Positions 41,943 to 50,189 of a DNA stretch of 64,000 nt are shown one piece after another. The DNA is from Sporobacter sp963675425 (lineage in GTDB: Bacteria > Bacillota > Clostridia > Oscillospirales > Oscillospiraceae). Location: contig OY776214.1 of assembly GCA_963675425.1 (NCBI GenBank), forward strand, positions 4,154,001 through 4,218,000. Direction: 5' to 3'. Under the pieces are notes generated by a model, which had not been told where the DNA came from, did not search any database, and was given only the letters and a program-made list of their open reading frames with translations. Positions within the stretch are counted from its first letter, which is position 1. Every line of letters starts with the position of its first letter. Position numbers and translations under genes: made by a program.

Positions 41943-43193
41943 CTACACATAGACATAATGGAGCTTGTTTTCAATAGCATACGATTCGGCCACAGAGCCT
42001 TTGACACAGCCGATCGTCATACCCCGGCGGTGGTGAAACGCGTCCTCCCCGATTTTGAGGACGTTCTGGGGCACATCCAGCTTACTCAGGCAGATACAGT
42101 CGTTAAAGGCGCTGGCTCCGATATTCACAACATCGTTGCCCAGCGTCACGCGGCTCAGGCGCTCGGACATACGAAACGCCCACCCGTCGATATCAATGAC
42201 GCCGTTACCGATATCGACGGTCTCCAGATGCTTGCAGCGGTAAAAGCAATCGTTGCCGATGCGCAGCACGCTGTCCGGAATATCAACCGCCAGCAAGCTG
42301 TCACAGTTGCGAAACGCGCCGGTGCCGATGGATACGACGCCGTCCGGGATCCGGATGCTCTCCAGGCCCGACAAAAAGGAAAACGCGTAGTTGCCGATGT
42401 ACTGCAGCGTTTTAGGCAGGCTGAGCTCCTTGATGGACTGGCAGCCGCGAAACGCCCCCTGATTGATCGTCGTGACAGGCTCTGGGATCGTAACCCGCTC
42501 GAGCCGGATGCGCCAGGCATACGCAAAGCAGTTATACCCGATATGCGTTACCGGTAGTCCCTCAAGCACAGAGGGGATCACAACATTGCGCTTCACGCCC
42601 AGATACATGACCAGCTCAATATGATCCTCGTAGACCTTATAAATATATTCCTGATTCTTCTTGGTAGCCATAAGCCGTGTTGAAACACCGGCCTGAGTCT
42701 GTTCAAAATAGGGGTCGTACGCATCAATATCGGTGACAGCGCGGCTTAAATACGGCTGGTCACTGATTGAAAAATCCACGGCGCGGTCGGGGTTCTCCGA
42801 AAAAACGGGTACCGTTATAATATCACCCCTGCTGGCCTCAAGCTCCTGCGCGGCGATATCAAGAAGGGCGACATAACCCTCCAGCATGTGTGAAAAATCC
42901 TTCAGCGCCCCCTGCATGCTCTCGAATTCCTCGATAAAAGACGCGTGGATATCACTATGCCAGCTGTCGCCAATCTCCGCCATCAGAAACTGAATTTGCT
43001 GGATGGTGAAGTCATATTGGCACTTGCTGGAACGCACCTGGCTGGCCTTGCTCTTTAACAGAGTGGCCGATAATGGCCCTTTCTCCGCCGCTTTTTCCGC
43101 CGGCTTAAAAAACCCTTTTATCCAGACGGACAGCCGGGCAAAAATGCCGTTTTCACGATCGGACGCGGACCGTTTATTTTTTTTGCCGGACAT
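41943..43193 (-). CDS. BspA-type leucine-rich-repeat protein with WXG100-like N-terminal hairpin (paralog)
   Basis: The 416-residue protein shares the plan of the gene at 7366. It begins with a basic, Lys-rich tail and an amphipathic stretch (LSVWIKGFFKPAEK). The helical hairpin (about 60-125) has IGDSWHSDIHASFIEEFESM, again W-x-x-D at the turn. From about 200 come repeated LRR_5 units (IPEPVTTINQGAFRGC, IPDGVVSIGTGAFRNC), ending GSVAESYAIENKLHYV. No signal peptide. The ATG at 43193 lies 8 nt after AAGGAAGG. It follows the LytTR gene by 54 bp, so they are probably one operon. Confidence 0.75.
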   Translation of the reverse strand: MSGKKNKRSASDRENGIFARLSVWIKGFFKPAEKAAEKGPLSATLLKSKASQVRSSKCQYDFTIQQIQFLMAEIGDSWHSDIHASFIEEFESMQGALKDFSHMLEGYVALLDIAAQELEASRGDIITVPVFSENPDRAVDFSISDQPYLSRAVTDIDAYDPYFEQTQAGVSTRLMATKKNQEYIYKVYEDHIELVMYLGVKRNVVIPSVLEGLPVTHIGYNCFAYAWRIRLERVTIPEPVTTINQGAFRGCQSIKELSLPKTLQYIGNYAFSFLSGLESIRIPDGVVSIGTGAFRNCDSLLAVDIPDSVLRIGNDCFYRCKHLETVDIGNGVIDIDGWAFRMSERLSRVTLGNDVVNIGASAFNDCICLSKLDVPQNVLKIGEDAFHHRRGMTIGCVKGSVAESYAIENKLHYVYV

Positions 43194-43247
43194 GTTCACA
43201 ACCTTCCTTTCTGTTCTCGGCGCTGATGCCGAGCGTCAAACAGCCGC

Positions 43248-43952
43248 TTAAAAAGCCGCCGCATAATCGATAAAAGCGCGCTCGACGGCGGCTTTGTAAT
43301 TTTTACTCAAGCCCAGCTGCTGTCCGGTTGTCAATATCAGATAGTTGCTGCCAATGCTTTTTATAAATTCAAGATTGACCAGAAAGCTTTTGTGCGTACG
43401 AATGAAGTGATAGTCCTGGAGGTCCTCCTCCAACTGAGACAGCCGGGCGTAATAGCTGTAGTGGCCTCGGATTGTATACAGGTGCACAATACGGTTGAAG
43501 ATTTCCGCGTAAATCAATTCGTCCACGCGGACCGACACCGTCTCCTTCTGGCTCGTGACAAGTATCGATTTATGGCGCGACCGGCACTCGTAGACGGCGG
43601 CCTTGATCTGGTGAAGAAAAGTTGATTTCGGCGCGGATTTGAGTATGTAGCGGAACGCTTTGGCTTTATAGCCCTCGAGCGCGTATTCGCTGTGATCCGT
43701 ATAAAATAGGATAATGGCATTTTCATTGAGCTTTTTAATTTTTTGCGCCGCATTGATACCGTTTATACCGGGGAGTACAATCTCCATAATGACGATATCA
43801 AAGCACCCTGCGCCATATGCTTCCACAAGCGCTTCCCCGGTGTAAAACACCTCGGCCGGGCGGCGCATCACGCCGCCAAAGGCCACCTCTATCTGACTTT
43901 TAATCGTCTTGGCTTTTTCATGGTCTTCATCACAAATCGCAAAATTCAGCAT
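43248..43952 (-). CDS. LytTR-family response regulator with Glu at the phospho-acceptor site
   Basis: The 234-residue protein has a receiver domain (1-120) and a LytTR DNA-binding domain (about 135-232: VRVDELIYAEIFNRIVHLYT, RTHKSFLVNLEFIKSI, LGLSKNYKAAVERAF). The receiver acidic pair is CDEDHE, but at the phosphorylation site the sequence is DIVIMEIVLPGING: residue 57 is Glu where Asp is normal. This may mimic the phosphorylated, active state or allow phosphate-independent control. No LytS/AgrC-type kinase is adjacent. It is the first gene of an operon with the LRR protein. Confidence 0.88.
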   Translation of the reverse strand: MLNFAICDEDHEKAKTIKSQIEVAFGGVMRRPAEVFYTGEALVEAYGAGCFDIVIMEIVLPGINGINAAQKIKKLNENAIILFYTDHSEYALEGYKAKAFRYILKSAPKSTFLHQIKAAVYECRSRHKSILVTSQKETVSVRVDELIYAEIFNRIVHLYTIRGHYSYYARLSQLEEDLQDYHFIRTHKSFLVNLEFIKSIGSNYLILTTGQQLGLSKNYKAAVERAFIDYAAAF

Positions 43953-44034
43953 CTGTTCACCCGGCTTCGTCAGTAATTATTAGTGGATTAACCGCCATAT
44001 TTTACCCGAATGGAAACGAGCTTGTTAACTATTA

Positions 44035-44097
44035 ATTATACATCACACCCCAACAAAAGGTCTTTAAATGTTGTATCAGGCCCTGATTATGTTGCAA
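44035..44097 (-). promoter_or_regulatory. Promoter of the LytTR operon with direct-repeat activator site
   Basis: TATAAT lies on the reverse strand at 44040-44035; the -35 position holds no good hexamer. The double repeat TGTTGTA (44069) and TGTTGCAA (44090), 21-bp period, would span about -41 to -69 from the predicted start site. This is the arrangement expected for autoregulation by a LytTR protein. Confidence 0.5.
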
Positions 44098-44190
44098 AAT
44101 GCCGTGTCTTATTCGATTCTCTCGGGGTTTTTACAACTTGTTAAGAAAGTCTTTTATCCTTCGTCTGTACGTCCAATCGCCGTGCGATTT

Positions 44191-44259
44191 AATTTTCGCT
44201 GGCGATGGCGAGTTAGGTTTCGCCATCGAAAATTGTAAGGTTGCTCTGCGAGCACCTTA
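44191..44259. other. Pair of compact hairpins, candidate structured RNA
   Basis: First hairpin: AATTTTCG pairs with CGAAAATT and, after a 6-nt bulge, ATGGCGA pairs with TCGCCAT. Second: TAAGGT pairs with ACCTTA and GCTC with GAGC around a 3-nt loop. On the forward strand they run straight into the terminator at 44278, as a small RNA would; they could also be decayed repeat DNA. Confidence 0.3.
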
Positions 44260-44277
44260 ACACGAAAAGTCAAATTT

Positions 44278-44309
44278 GTCTAAAAAGCCGCTGCTGCGGC
44301 TTTTTAGAC
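44278..44309. terminator. Strong terminator hairpin
   Basis: A perfect 14-bp stem GTCTAAAAAGCCGC / GCGGCTTTTTAGAC with a TGCT loop. It is symmetrical enough to act in both directions. Confidence 0.75.
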
Positions 44310-44316
44310 AGTCTGT

Positions 44317-44340
44317 AAAAACCGCCTTTCGGCGGTTTTT
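44317..44340. terminator. Terminator of the AraC-type regulator gene
   Basis: AAAAACCGCC-TTTC-GGCGGTTTTT, directly beyond the AraC stop on the reverse strand, with runs on both sides. Confidence 0.9.
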
Positions 44341-44346
44341 ATTAGT

Positions 44347-45252
44347 TCAGTTATGCTTTTTAACGGGGTATGCCTCAATGTAGCCGCGATATCCCATGGG
44401 CGCCAGCTGAAAGCGCGGTGCGTCCTCCGGAGCCCAGTCGTAGCCGTAAAGCCCGGGGTCAAACGTTTTTACATGCTCCCAAAGCTCTTCGATAGCCTCC
44501 TCAAAGACTTCGTCGTCATACGGCTCGCCCTGAAAAACCATCATCACAGCCGGCGGCAGCTCAATGAGCTCATACCCGTCCGGCACTTCATTGGCGTAAT
44601 CCGACGGAACCTCCACCCCCTGGACATATTCAGATGTACCGGGCTTAACAAGGTGCTCCGGGAGCCACATACCGATCGGCTCGTAAAGCGCTTCCTTCAC
44701 GCTCGTCAGCACGCTCCAGACATCGCAGCCGACCTCCTCGCAGTATTCAAAATAGTGCGTTGCCTTTTTTCCGCGCAGCAGCAGAACCTTTCGGGCCGGC
44801 CGCTCAATCACCTGCACAAATATGGTTTTTGTTTTAGTCTCTCTCATGGTTTGTCTCTCCTCTTTATGATAGTACAGGTAGGTCTCGAGCGCTTTTTGCG
44901 GCATAAAGAGCTTTATTGGCGGCGTTCTTTGGCTGTAGCGCTTGGGCGTCAGGCCGAATTGCTTTGAAAACGCCCGTGTGAAGCCCTCGTGGGTATCAAA
45001 CACAAAGTCCAGCGCCACATCGAGAACCTTAACGCTGCCGTCGCGCAGCCGGAGCGCCGCAGCCGTCAGCCGCCGCGCCCGGATATACTCAAACGGCGGC
45101 GCACCCGTCGCCTCGCGAAAAAGACGCGCGGCGTGCCAGGGTGAATATCCCGCCGCGCCGGACAGCTCTTTTAATGTGATGGGCCGATCCAGATGCGCCT
45201 CAATATATTCCTGCATCCGCGTGGCCGCCAGCGCCGCTTCCAGTCCGCTCAT
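44347..45252 (-). CDS. AraC-family regulator with GyrI-like effector-binding domain
   Basis: The 301-residue protein has an N-terminal AraC double HTH (MQEYIEAHLDRPITLKELSG, YSPWHAARLFREATG, DVALDFVFDTHEGFTRAFSKQFGLTPKRY) and a C-terminal GyrI-like small-molecule-binding domain (about 140-295). This layout is found in multidrug or toxic-compound sensors (Rob/SoxS-like with GyrI). Its target is not evident; no efflux gene is adjacent. Confidence 0.9.
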   Translation of the reverse strand: MSGLEAALAATRMQEYIEAHLDRPITLKELSGAAGYSPWHAARLFREATGAPPFEYIRARRLTAAALRLRDGSVKVLDVALDFVFDTHEGFTRAFSKQFGLTPKRYSQRTPPIKLFMPQKALETYLYYHKEERQTMRETKTKTIFVQVIERPARKVLLLRGKKATHYFEYCEEVGCDVWSVLTSVKEALYEPIGMWLPEHLVKPGTSEYVQGVEVPSDYANEVPDGYELIELPPAVMMVFQGEPYDDEVFEEAIEELWEHVKTFDPGLYGYDWAPEDAPRFQLAPMGYRGYIEAYPVKKHN

Positions 45253-45327
45253 ACAATCACCTGCCTGAGGAGAGTATAGGCTTTTGAGGTGAATATTTCT
45301 TGACCGGGCTTGCTGTGTATCGGTCTG

Positions 45328-46575
45328 TCATAAGGCCAGAAGCGCCTGTTTCACAGCCGGCAGGAGCTCTTTTCTGCCCGGAAATTCCGCGTTGTTATAT
45401 AAAAGAATCACCGTGATATCATGCTCAACAAACAGCCCGTTAAATGCGCGAAAGCCGCCGAGCGTCCCGGTGTGCTCATGGATCGCTCCGAAATCAGGAT
45501 CAGTCTGCAAAATCCAGCCGAAGCCGTAGTCGCTGGGGATGATCGCCCCGACGACATTGACAGCCGGCGCGAAGATCATATCCATATATTTTTTGCTGAG
45601 CAGCTTCTCGGTTGACAGCGCCCGGTCCCAGAGATAGAGATCCCAGACGGTTGAATACAGGCACCCCGCACCGAAGCCCGCGGCCGTCGCGTTAGCCACC
45701 TCGGCATCTATTTCGCCGGTTTCTGTAAAAAAGCAGACAGGCTTATCAAGCCCCCAATGGCCGACGGTCATATTTTCAGGCGGGTTGGCTATGTCAAACA
45801 CGCCGGTGTCGTTCATGCCGAGCACATCAAATATATTCTGTTTCAGATAGTCCTCGTAAGACAGGCCGCTGACTTTTTCAACTATTGTACCCAGAATCAG
45901 ATAATTGGTGTTGGAATAGCTGTATTTGGAGCCCGGCTCAAACTTCAGAGGCTTCGTTTTTATAATCGTGATAATGCTTTCCTCATTCAGCTCATCCGGT
46001 GTCAACGCATCGACGATCGCCGGAGTACCGTCATTCATATAATCCGCGATACCTGAGGTTTGCCTTAAAAGATCCACCAGCTCAATATCACCGCCTCGCG
46101 GAAAATCCGGTATGTATTCTGAGAGCTTGTCATGTATATCTAAAAGGCCCTTTTCATACAGCTGCATGACGGCCATGGATGTAAACTGCTTGGTGACCGA
46201 GCCGATCAGAAACTTCGAGTTGGCTGTATTTACGTCACCCGTTTCCGTGTCCGACAGGCCATAGGCCTTATATAAGAGCACCTGCCCGTCTTTTTCAATC
46301 AGCACGCTGCCGCAAAAGTCCTCAAAGCCTTCAAAAACCTGATCAAGCGTCTCGGCCAGAACCGTCGGCGTCTGCGCCGGCTCCTCGGAAGCCGGCTCCG
46401 GAGAAGTGGTCGCTTCCGCCCCCGTCGGAGAGACCGACGGCGAACCGGAGGGCGCCGAAGAGGGCGGCCCTTCCGATAGAACGACAGAGGGCTGCCCGGC
46501 TATTACGATAGTATAGGCCGCAAGCAGGCCAAACACCAGCAGGGGCACTAAAAGCTTTTTTATCATATTCTGCAC
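45328..46575 (-). CDS. Secreted serine hydrolase of the class C beta-lactamase/PBP4* family
   Basis: The 415-residue protein has a hydrophobic N-terminus (LLVPLLVFGLLAAYTIVIAG), a Ser/Pro/Glu linker, and a beta-lactamase fold with catalytic SxxK (GSVTKQFTSMAV), the Tyr motif YSYSNTNYLILG and a C-terminal HTGTLGGF in place of KTG. Such proteins are D-alanyl or other esterase/peptidases; true beta-lactamase activity is unlikely. No lipobox is seen, so it is secreted or membrane-held. It is monocistronic. Confidence 0.88.
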   Translation of the reverse strand: MQNMIKKLLVPLLVFGLLAAYTIVIAGQPSVVLSEGPPSSAPSGSPSVSPTGAEATTSPEPASEEPAQTPTVLAETLDQVFEGFEDFCGSVLIEKDGQVLLYKAYGLSDTETGDVNTANSKFLIGSVTKQFTSMAVMQLYEKGLLDIHDKLSEYIPDFPRGGDIELVDLLRQTSGIADYMNDGTPAIVDALTPDELNEESIITIIKTKPLKFEPGSKYSYSNTNYLILGTIVEKVSGLSYEDYLKQNIFDVLGMNDTGVFDIANPPENMTVGHWGLDKPVCFFTETGEIDAEVANATAAGFGAGCLYSTVWDLYLWDRALSTEKLLSKKYMDMIFAPAVNVVGAIIPSDYGFGWILQTDPDFGAIHEHTGTLGGFRAFNGLFVEHDITVILLYNNAEFPGRKELLPAVKQALLAL

Positions 46576-46722
46576 CTTGGGATTATAGAATCTCTCCTCA
46601 ACACTATGCCGTTTCTATACGGACAAAAGACCTGACGCCTATTTATATTAAGGCGGGGTCCTATTTAGTCGCAGGAGCACCAGAACCATTTTAGGCGCTT
46701 TTTCGCAAAATTTCAACAAAAT

Positions 46723-46750
46723 CCCGGCTGACAATATCAGCCGGGGCTTT
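46723..46750 (-). terminator. Terminator of padR-DUF1700
   Basis: The stem CCCGGCTGA / TCAGCCGGG is flanked by GGCTTTTA on one side and ATTTTG on the reverse-strand side. Confidence 0.7.
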
Positions 46751-46820
46751 TAGGTTGACAAGGCTTGTGGGAACTTACCACCCGCAAACCTTACTTTGCA
46801 AAGCCCACAGGCTCTCCCTT

Positions 46821-47537
46821 TTACACAAACCAGTTCCACACGTGCCAGAAGCCTAAAGCGCCGGCACTGGCTGCCAGAACAATATACCCAATCACAAAGG
46901 TGACGCCGAACACAACGAGCGCAAAAAGCGAGACAGTCCGCAGCCGCCGGCGTGTCTTGTCCCCCAGCGTCGGATGCACGTCCAGCGGGGGATATTTGGC
47001 ATCCGACAGGGTGTTTTTGTGCCATCTTTTATAAGCCCGGCCCATCTGCGCCGTCAATGCCCAGCTGTACTGCGTCACAACGGCCAGGAGCACGGCGAAG
47101 GCCATAACCGAAATAGCCAGAATCACAGCGCCCGCATACGGCATGGCCGGAACGGCGATGATCTCGGGCAATATGGGATTTAGTATCATAGACACCCCGG
47201 CCAGCGCAAACCCTATGGCTGTTATTCCCAGCGCCACTACCCATAAAATCAACACGATGAAAAACGTGCCGACAAACAAATCCGCAAAGCCCAGACCAAC
47301 GCTCAAAAGCGCCCGAACGGCTTTTTTTTTGCCGGCCGGCTTTTCTTTAACGGCGGCAAACTGCGTGGCAATATCCTTGGCGTCACCCAATTTTACAGCG
47401 ATTTCCTCCTCAGTATACCCGTCGGCGGCTTTACGAGTAAAATGCTCGTCGTATTCCGCTATAATCTCGTCAATATCCCCGACGTTTTGCGCTTTGAGAT
47501 ACCCGGTCAGTTCTTTAATCCAGGCGTTCTTATCCAT
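46821..47537 (-). CDS. DUF1700 (HAAS-type) membrane protein
   Basis: The 238-residue protein starts with the DUF1700 helical domain (MDKNAWIKELTGYLKAQNV, IIAEYDEHFTRKAADGYTEEEIAVKLG) followed by several membrane spans. Such proteins are typically paired with a PadR regulator, as here: the start lies inside the last 8 bp of padR, so translation is coupled. The function is unknown; a role in envelope-stress sensing has been proposed for the family. An upstream in-frame Met at 47609 lies within padR and is rejected. Confidence 0.9.
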   Translation of the reverse strand: MDKNAWIKELTGYLKAQNVGDIDEIIAEYDEHFTRKAADGYTEEEIAVKLGDAKDIATQFAAVKEKPAGKKKAVRALLSVGLGFADLFVGTFFIVLILWVVALGITAIGFALAGVSMILNPILPEIIAVPAMPYAGAVILAISVMAFAVLLAVVTQYSWALTAQMGRAYKRWHKNTLSDAKYPPLDVHPTLGDKTRRRLRTVSLFALVVFGVTFVIGYIVLAASAGALGFWHVWNWFV

Positions 47538-47853
47538 GCTCGCTTTCTCCTTCCAGCAGGCTTCTAATCGAATCGGCAAATTTAAGCCAGTCTTCCTTTT
47601 GTTTAACATACGCTTCCCGGCCGCTTTTCGTCAGTGAGTAATATTTGCGGGGCGGCCCGCCGCTTTCCTCCGACAAATACGTTGTGACATAGCCTTCGCT
47701 TTTTAGCTTGCGCAGGATGGGATAAACCGTCCCGTCGGCAATGTCTATGTGGCGTGAAAGGTACTCAGCCACGTCGTAACCGTAACAGTCCTGCCGGTCT
47801 AACAGGGACAGGACGCACAGCTCCAGGACGCCTTTCTTGTATTGACTGTTCAC
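47530..47853 (-). CDS. PadR-family transcriptional regulator
   Basis: The 107-residue PadR winged-helix repressor: YKKGVLELCVLSLLDRQDCYGYDVAEYLS, then DGTVYPILRKLKSEGYVTTYL and PPRKYYSLTKSGREAY. It is of the short subtype without a long C-terminal domain. It should repress its own operon through the inverted repeat that overlaps its promoter. Confidence 0.95.
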   Translation of the reverse strand: MNSQYKKGVLELCVLSLLDRQDCYGYDVAEYLSRHIDIADGTVYPILRKLKSEGYVTTYLSEESGGPPRKYYSLTKSGREAYVKQKEDWLKFADSIRSLLEGESEHG

Positions 47854-47922
47854 ACTAGCCTCCCATATGCTGCAGCGCCCGACGTGTTTGCATCTCTATT
47901 TTTAGGGAAGATTTGCGCTGCA

Positions 47923-47968
47923 TTTACTATTGAATATAATATAGTAGTTTTTTCTTGTCAATAGTAAA
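47923..47968 (-). promoter_or_regulatory. padR promoter with overlapping operator
   Basis: On the reverse strand TTGACA (47961-47956) and TATATT (47938-47933) are spaced 17 bp. An 11-bp perfect inverted repeat, TTTACTATTGA at 47923-47933 and TCAATAGTAAA at 47958-47968, covers both hexamers, and a nested TACTAT / ATAGTA dyad lies at 47925-47946. This is the expected layout for PadR autorepression. Confidence 0.75.
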
Positions 47969-48063
47969 TATATTTTCTTGAAAATTTTAGCGGCATAGAG
48001 AAAATTGAACCTGACATACTATTTATTATTGAACAATGGCCTTGAAAAGGATGTGATGACGTC

Positions 48064-49164
48064 ATGGGCATAAAAAAAATAACAGCAGGCCTGACGTGCC
48101 TGACGCTGCTTTTATATATACTCTCCGGGACCACTCCGCTGACCGGACAAGCTTTAGAGGCTGAAAGCGACGCGCCGGTTCAGCCGTCCGCTGCAGCGCC
48201 GTCACCGTTGGCCGAACCGTCCCCCGAGGTATCCGCCAAGCCGGCGCCAAAAAAGGACCTTATAAAATGGGTAGATTTTAACATACCGTCCGAAGCCATG
48301 AAAAAAGCCATTTCCCTTGATGTCCTCACACACGATCAGGATATTAAGCTCCATTGGATTGAGATGCTAGCCTATCTGGCCTCTAAAAACGGCAATAATT
48401 TCAAAAGCTACAAGGACAAGCAACTGGACGAGCTGGCTGAAAAGCTCACAGCCGGCACGACGATGGACGAGCTGACGAAGGACATGAAGTACTACGCCTA
48501 CTATCTTGAGGCTTATACGGCGACCTTGGGCGGCTTTGTCGGTGAATTTGAAATTGAGGTCCCTGACGAGACCGGCGAGGGCAAGCACTGGGAAAAGCGC
48601 TATGGGATCAAAGTCTTCTCCCCTATCGCCAAAAACTTTCCGTACAGCCATTGCAACGATTTCGGCAACAGCCGTTCCTACGGGTTTTCACGCACGCATC
48701 TCGGCAATGATCTCATCGGTCAGGTGGGCACGCCCATCGTCGCCGTCGAGGGCGGCGTCGTGGAAGCGCTCGGCTGGAACCAGTACGGCGGCTGGCGGAT
48801 CGGAATACGCTCACATGATAAAAAGCGGTATTATTACTACGCGCATCTGAGAAAGAATTTTCCGTACCGCAAAGACCTCCAGGTTGGCTCGGTTGTGAGC
48901 AGCGGCGACGTGATCGGGTATCTTGGCCGGACCGGCTACAGCATCAAGGAAAACGTCAACAACCTCAACACGGCCCACCTGCATTTCGGTATGCAGCTGG
49001 TTTTTGATGAATCCCAGAAGGAGTGCCTCAGTGAAATCTGGATCGACGTCTACCAGATCGTACGGCTTTTAGACAACAAACGCTGTGAGGTCAAGAAAAA
49101 TGAGGAGACAAAGGATTACTACAGGATCTACGAATACCGGGATACATCCCCCGTTATCGAGTAA
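48064..49164 (+). CDS. Secreted M23-family peptidoglycan endopeptidase
   Basis: The 366-residue protein has a signal peptide (residues 1-33), a Pro/Ala linker, an alpha-helical region, and a C-terminal LytM/M23 zinc domain with metal-binding HLGND and HLHFG motifs (SRTHLGNDLIGQVGTPIVAVEGG, NTAHLHFGMQL). It cuts peptide cross-links in the wall. The catalytic domain is typical of spore or sporulation peptidases of the SpoIIQ/LytH type, but no specific sporulation mark is present. AAGGATGTGAT precedes the ATG. A small gene follows after 24 bp. Confidence 0.9.
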   Translation: MGIKKITAGLTCLTLLLYILSGTTPLTGQALEAESDAPVQPSAAAPSPLAEPSPEVSAKPAPKKDLIKWVDFNIPSEAMKKAISLDVLTHDQDIKLHWIEMLAYLASKNGNNFKSYKDKQLDELAEKLTAGTTMDELTKDMKYYAYYLEAYTATLGGFVGEFEIEVPDETGEGKHWEKRYGIKVFSPIAKNFPYSHCNDFGNSRSYGFSRTHLGNDLIGQVGTPIVAVEGGVVEALGWNQYGGWRIGIRSHDKKRYYYYAHLRKNFPYRKDLQVGSVVSSGDVIGYLGRTGYSIKENVNNLNTAHLHFGMQLVFDESQKECLSEIWIDVYQIVRLLDNKRCEVKKNEETKDYYRIYEYRDTSPVIE

Positions 49165-49188
49165 AGTTAACATGAAAGGAACTGCATC

Positions 49189-49434
49189 ATGGAAGACAAA
49201 AGATTAAACGGTTATCCTGTTTACACCGACGATGACGACGGCATCACAAACGTCGCCTCCTCCGGCGAACTGACGGGCCTGCAGCCACGGCTGCCGACCG
49301 ACAACACGGAGGTGGAGTCGTACGCCTCGCTGTACGGCACACCCAAAACCATGGAAGCGCTTGTGCGTGGTACAAATCTTATCCAACCGAACAAAAAGAA
49401 AAACACACTTCCAAAACGGACTCTGCCAATGTAG
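49189..49434 (+). CDS. Small acidic protein of unknown function
   Basis: An 81-residue hydrophilic protein (MEDKRLNGYPVYTDDDDGI at the start, a basic KKKNTLPKR tail). No membrane segment, Cys or known motif. GAAAGGA precedes the ATG, and it follows the M23 gene by 24 bp in the same direction, so it is probably co-transcribed and may act at the envelope. The acidic head and basic tail are its only striking features. Confidence 0.65.
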   Translation: MEDKRLNGYPVYTDDDDGITNVASSGELTGLQPRLPTDNTEVESYASLYGTPKTMEALVRGTNLIQPNKKKNTLPKRTLPM

Positions 49435-49479
49435 AGCACTCGTAATAGTCCCCCGCCTTCTGCGGGGATATACAGACTG

Positions 49480-49509
49480 TCGAAAAAGCCGCGAGCGCGG
49501 CTTTTTCGA
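49480..49509. terminator. Terminator of the M23 operon
   Basis: A perfect 13-bp stem TCGAAAAAGCCGC / GCGGCTTTTTCGA with a GAGC loop. A shorter hairpin (CCCCGC / GCGGGG, 49451-49467) precedes it, and a third (GGCCGCTGG / CCAGCGGTC, 49524-49544) faces the convergent gene. Confidence 0.75.
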
Positions 49510-49592
49510 TATAAATGACAAGAGGCCGCTGGCTACCAGCGGTCCCTTGCCGTTTAGGAGAATACAGTACAGTCAGTCAGCGGTACAAGTAA

Positions 49593-50093
49593 TCAGTAGT
49601 AATAGGGATAGCGTCTGCGGCGGTAATACTCGTTAAGGAGCAGAATATCGATCAGGTCTCGCACGAAACCGCGGTTCCTGTATCCGCCGTACCCACCGCC
49701 GTAGCCATAGCCGGGTCCATAGCCGGGTCCATAGCCGGGTCCATAGCCGTAGCCGTATGTAATGGCCGCCTGCGCTTCGGGCATGGTGTTTTGGCTGTCT
49801 TTTTCCACAGCGTAGTCCGCCACTTCCGGATTCGTGCGCATGACGTTTGCGTGGATGTTGTTTCCGGCATTATCCATAAGCTGTTTCGTCAGCGGCATAT
49901 TCTCCGCATCCATCTGGTCGCAGACCATAAGGATATGCGGCTGCAGCTTGTAATATATCTCCGGGAACGCGGCGCTGCCGCTTCCGGCGATGTCCGGCAT
50001 GGCTGCCGGCGCATACATTCTGTTGTCGTAGCCGGGCTCAAGCTCCTGCCCGGCCGTGTTGCCGCTCGGCATTTGATCCGAATTAATGTTCAT
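49593..50093 (-). CDS. Gly/Tyr-rich protein, probably spore-coat type
   Basis: The 166-residue protein has a conserved-looking centre (FPEIYYKLQPHILMVCDQMD, MPLTKQLMDNAGNNIH) and a tail of GYGPGYGPGYGPGYGYGG repeats, ending in an Arg/Tyr-rich RRRRYPYYY. Gly-Tyr repeats and such tails are common in spore-coat and other surface structural proteins. The ATG at 50093 follows GGAGGCGACT; an in-frame start 28 codons upstream lacks one. The function is not established. Confidence 0.7.
   Translation of the reverse strand: MNINSDQMPSGNTAGQELEPGYDNRMYAPAAMPDIAGSGSAAFPEIYYKLQPHILMVCDQMDAENMPLTKQLMDNAGNNIHANVMRTNPEVADYAVEKDSQNTMPEAQAAITYGYGYGPGYGPGYGPGYGYGGGYGGYRNRGFVRDLIDILLLNEYYRRRRYPYYY
49705..49749 (-). 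repeat. 12-bp tandem repeat encoding Gly-Tyr-Gly-Pro
   Basis: CCATAGCCGGGT is repeated exactly three times plus a 9-bp partial copy. It encodes the GYGP repeats of the surrounding gene, and copy number is likely to vary between strains. Confidence 0.9.
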
Positions 50094-50189
50094 AGTCGCC
50101 TCCAATAAAATAGTGTGCTTGCATTCTATTTTATTGGCTGGCCGGACCTTTTGACACAGGCATCCAAGCACCGGCATGGTTTCGGCTCG

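Larger units (their letters stand above)
43953..44346. other. 394-bp intergenic region with repeats, hairpins and two terminators
   Basis: From left to right it holds the LytTR gene promoter with its direct repeats (44035-44097), two compact hairpins (44191-44234 and 44236-44259) and two terminators (44278-44309, 44317-44340). No frame with a ribosome binding site is visible. Confidence 0.5.

Noticed and set aside
49705..49749. Tandem 12-bp repeat considered as a CRISPR or regulatory array
   Set aside because: It is in frame within a gene, has no spacers and encodes Gly-Tyr-Gly-Pro repeats.
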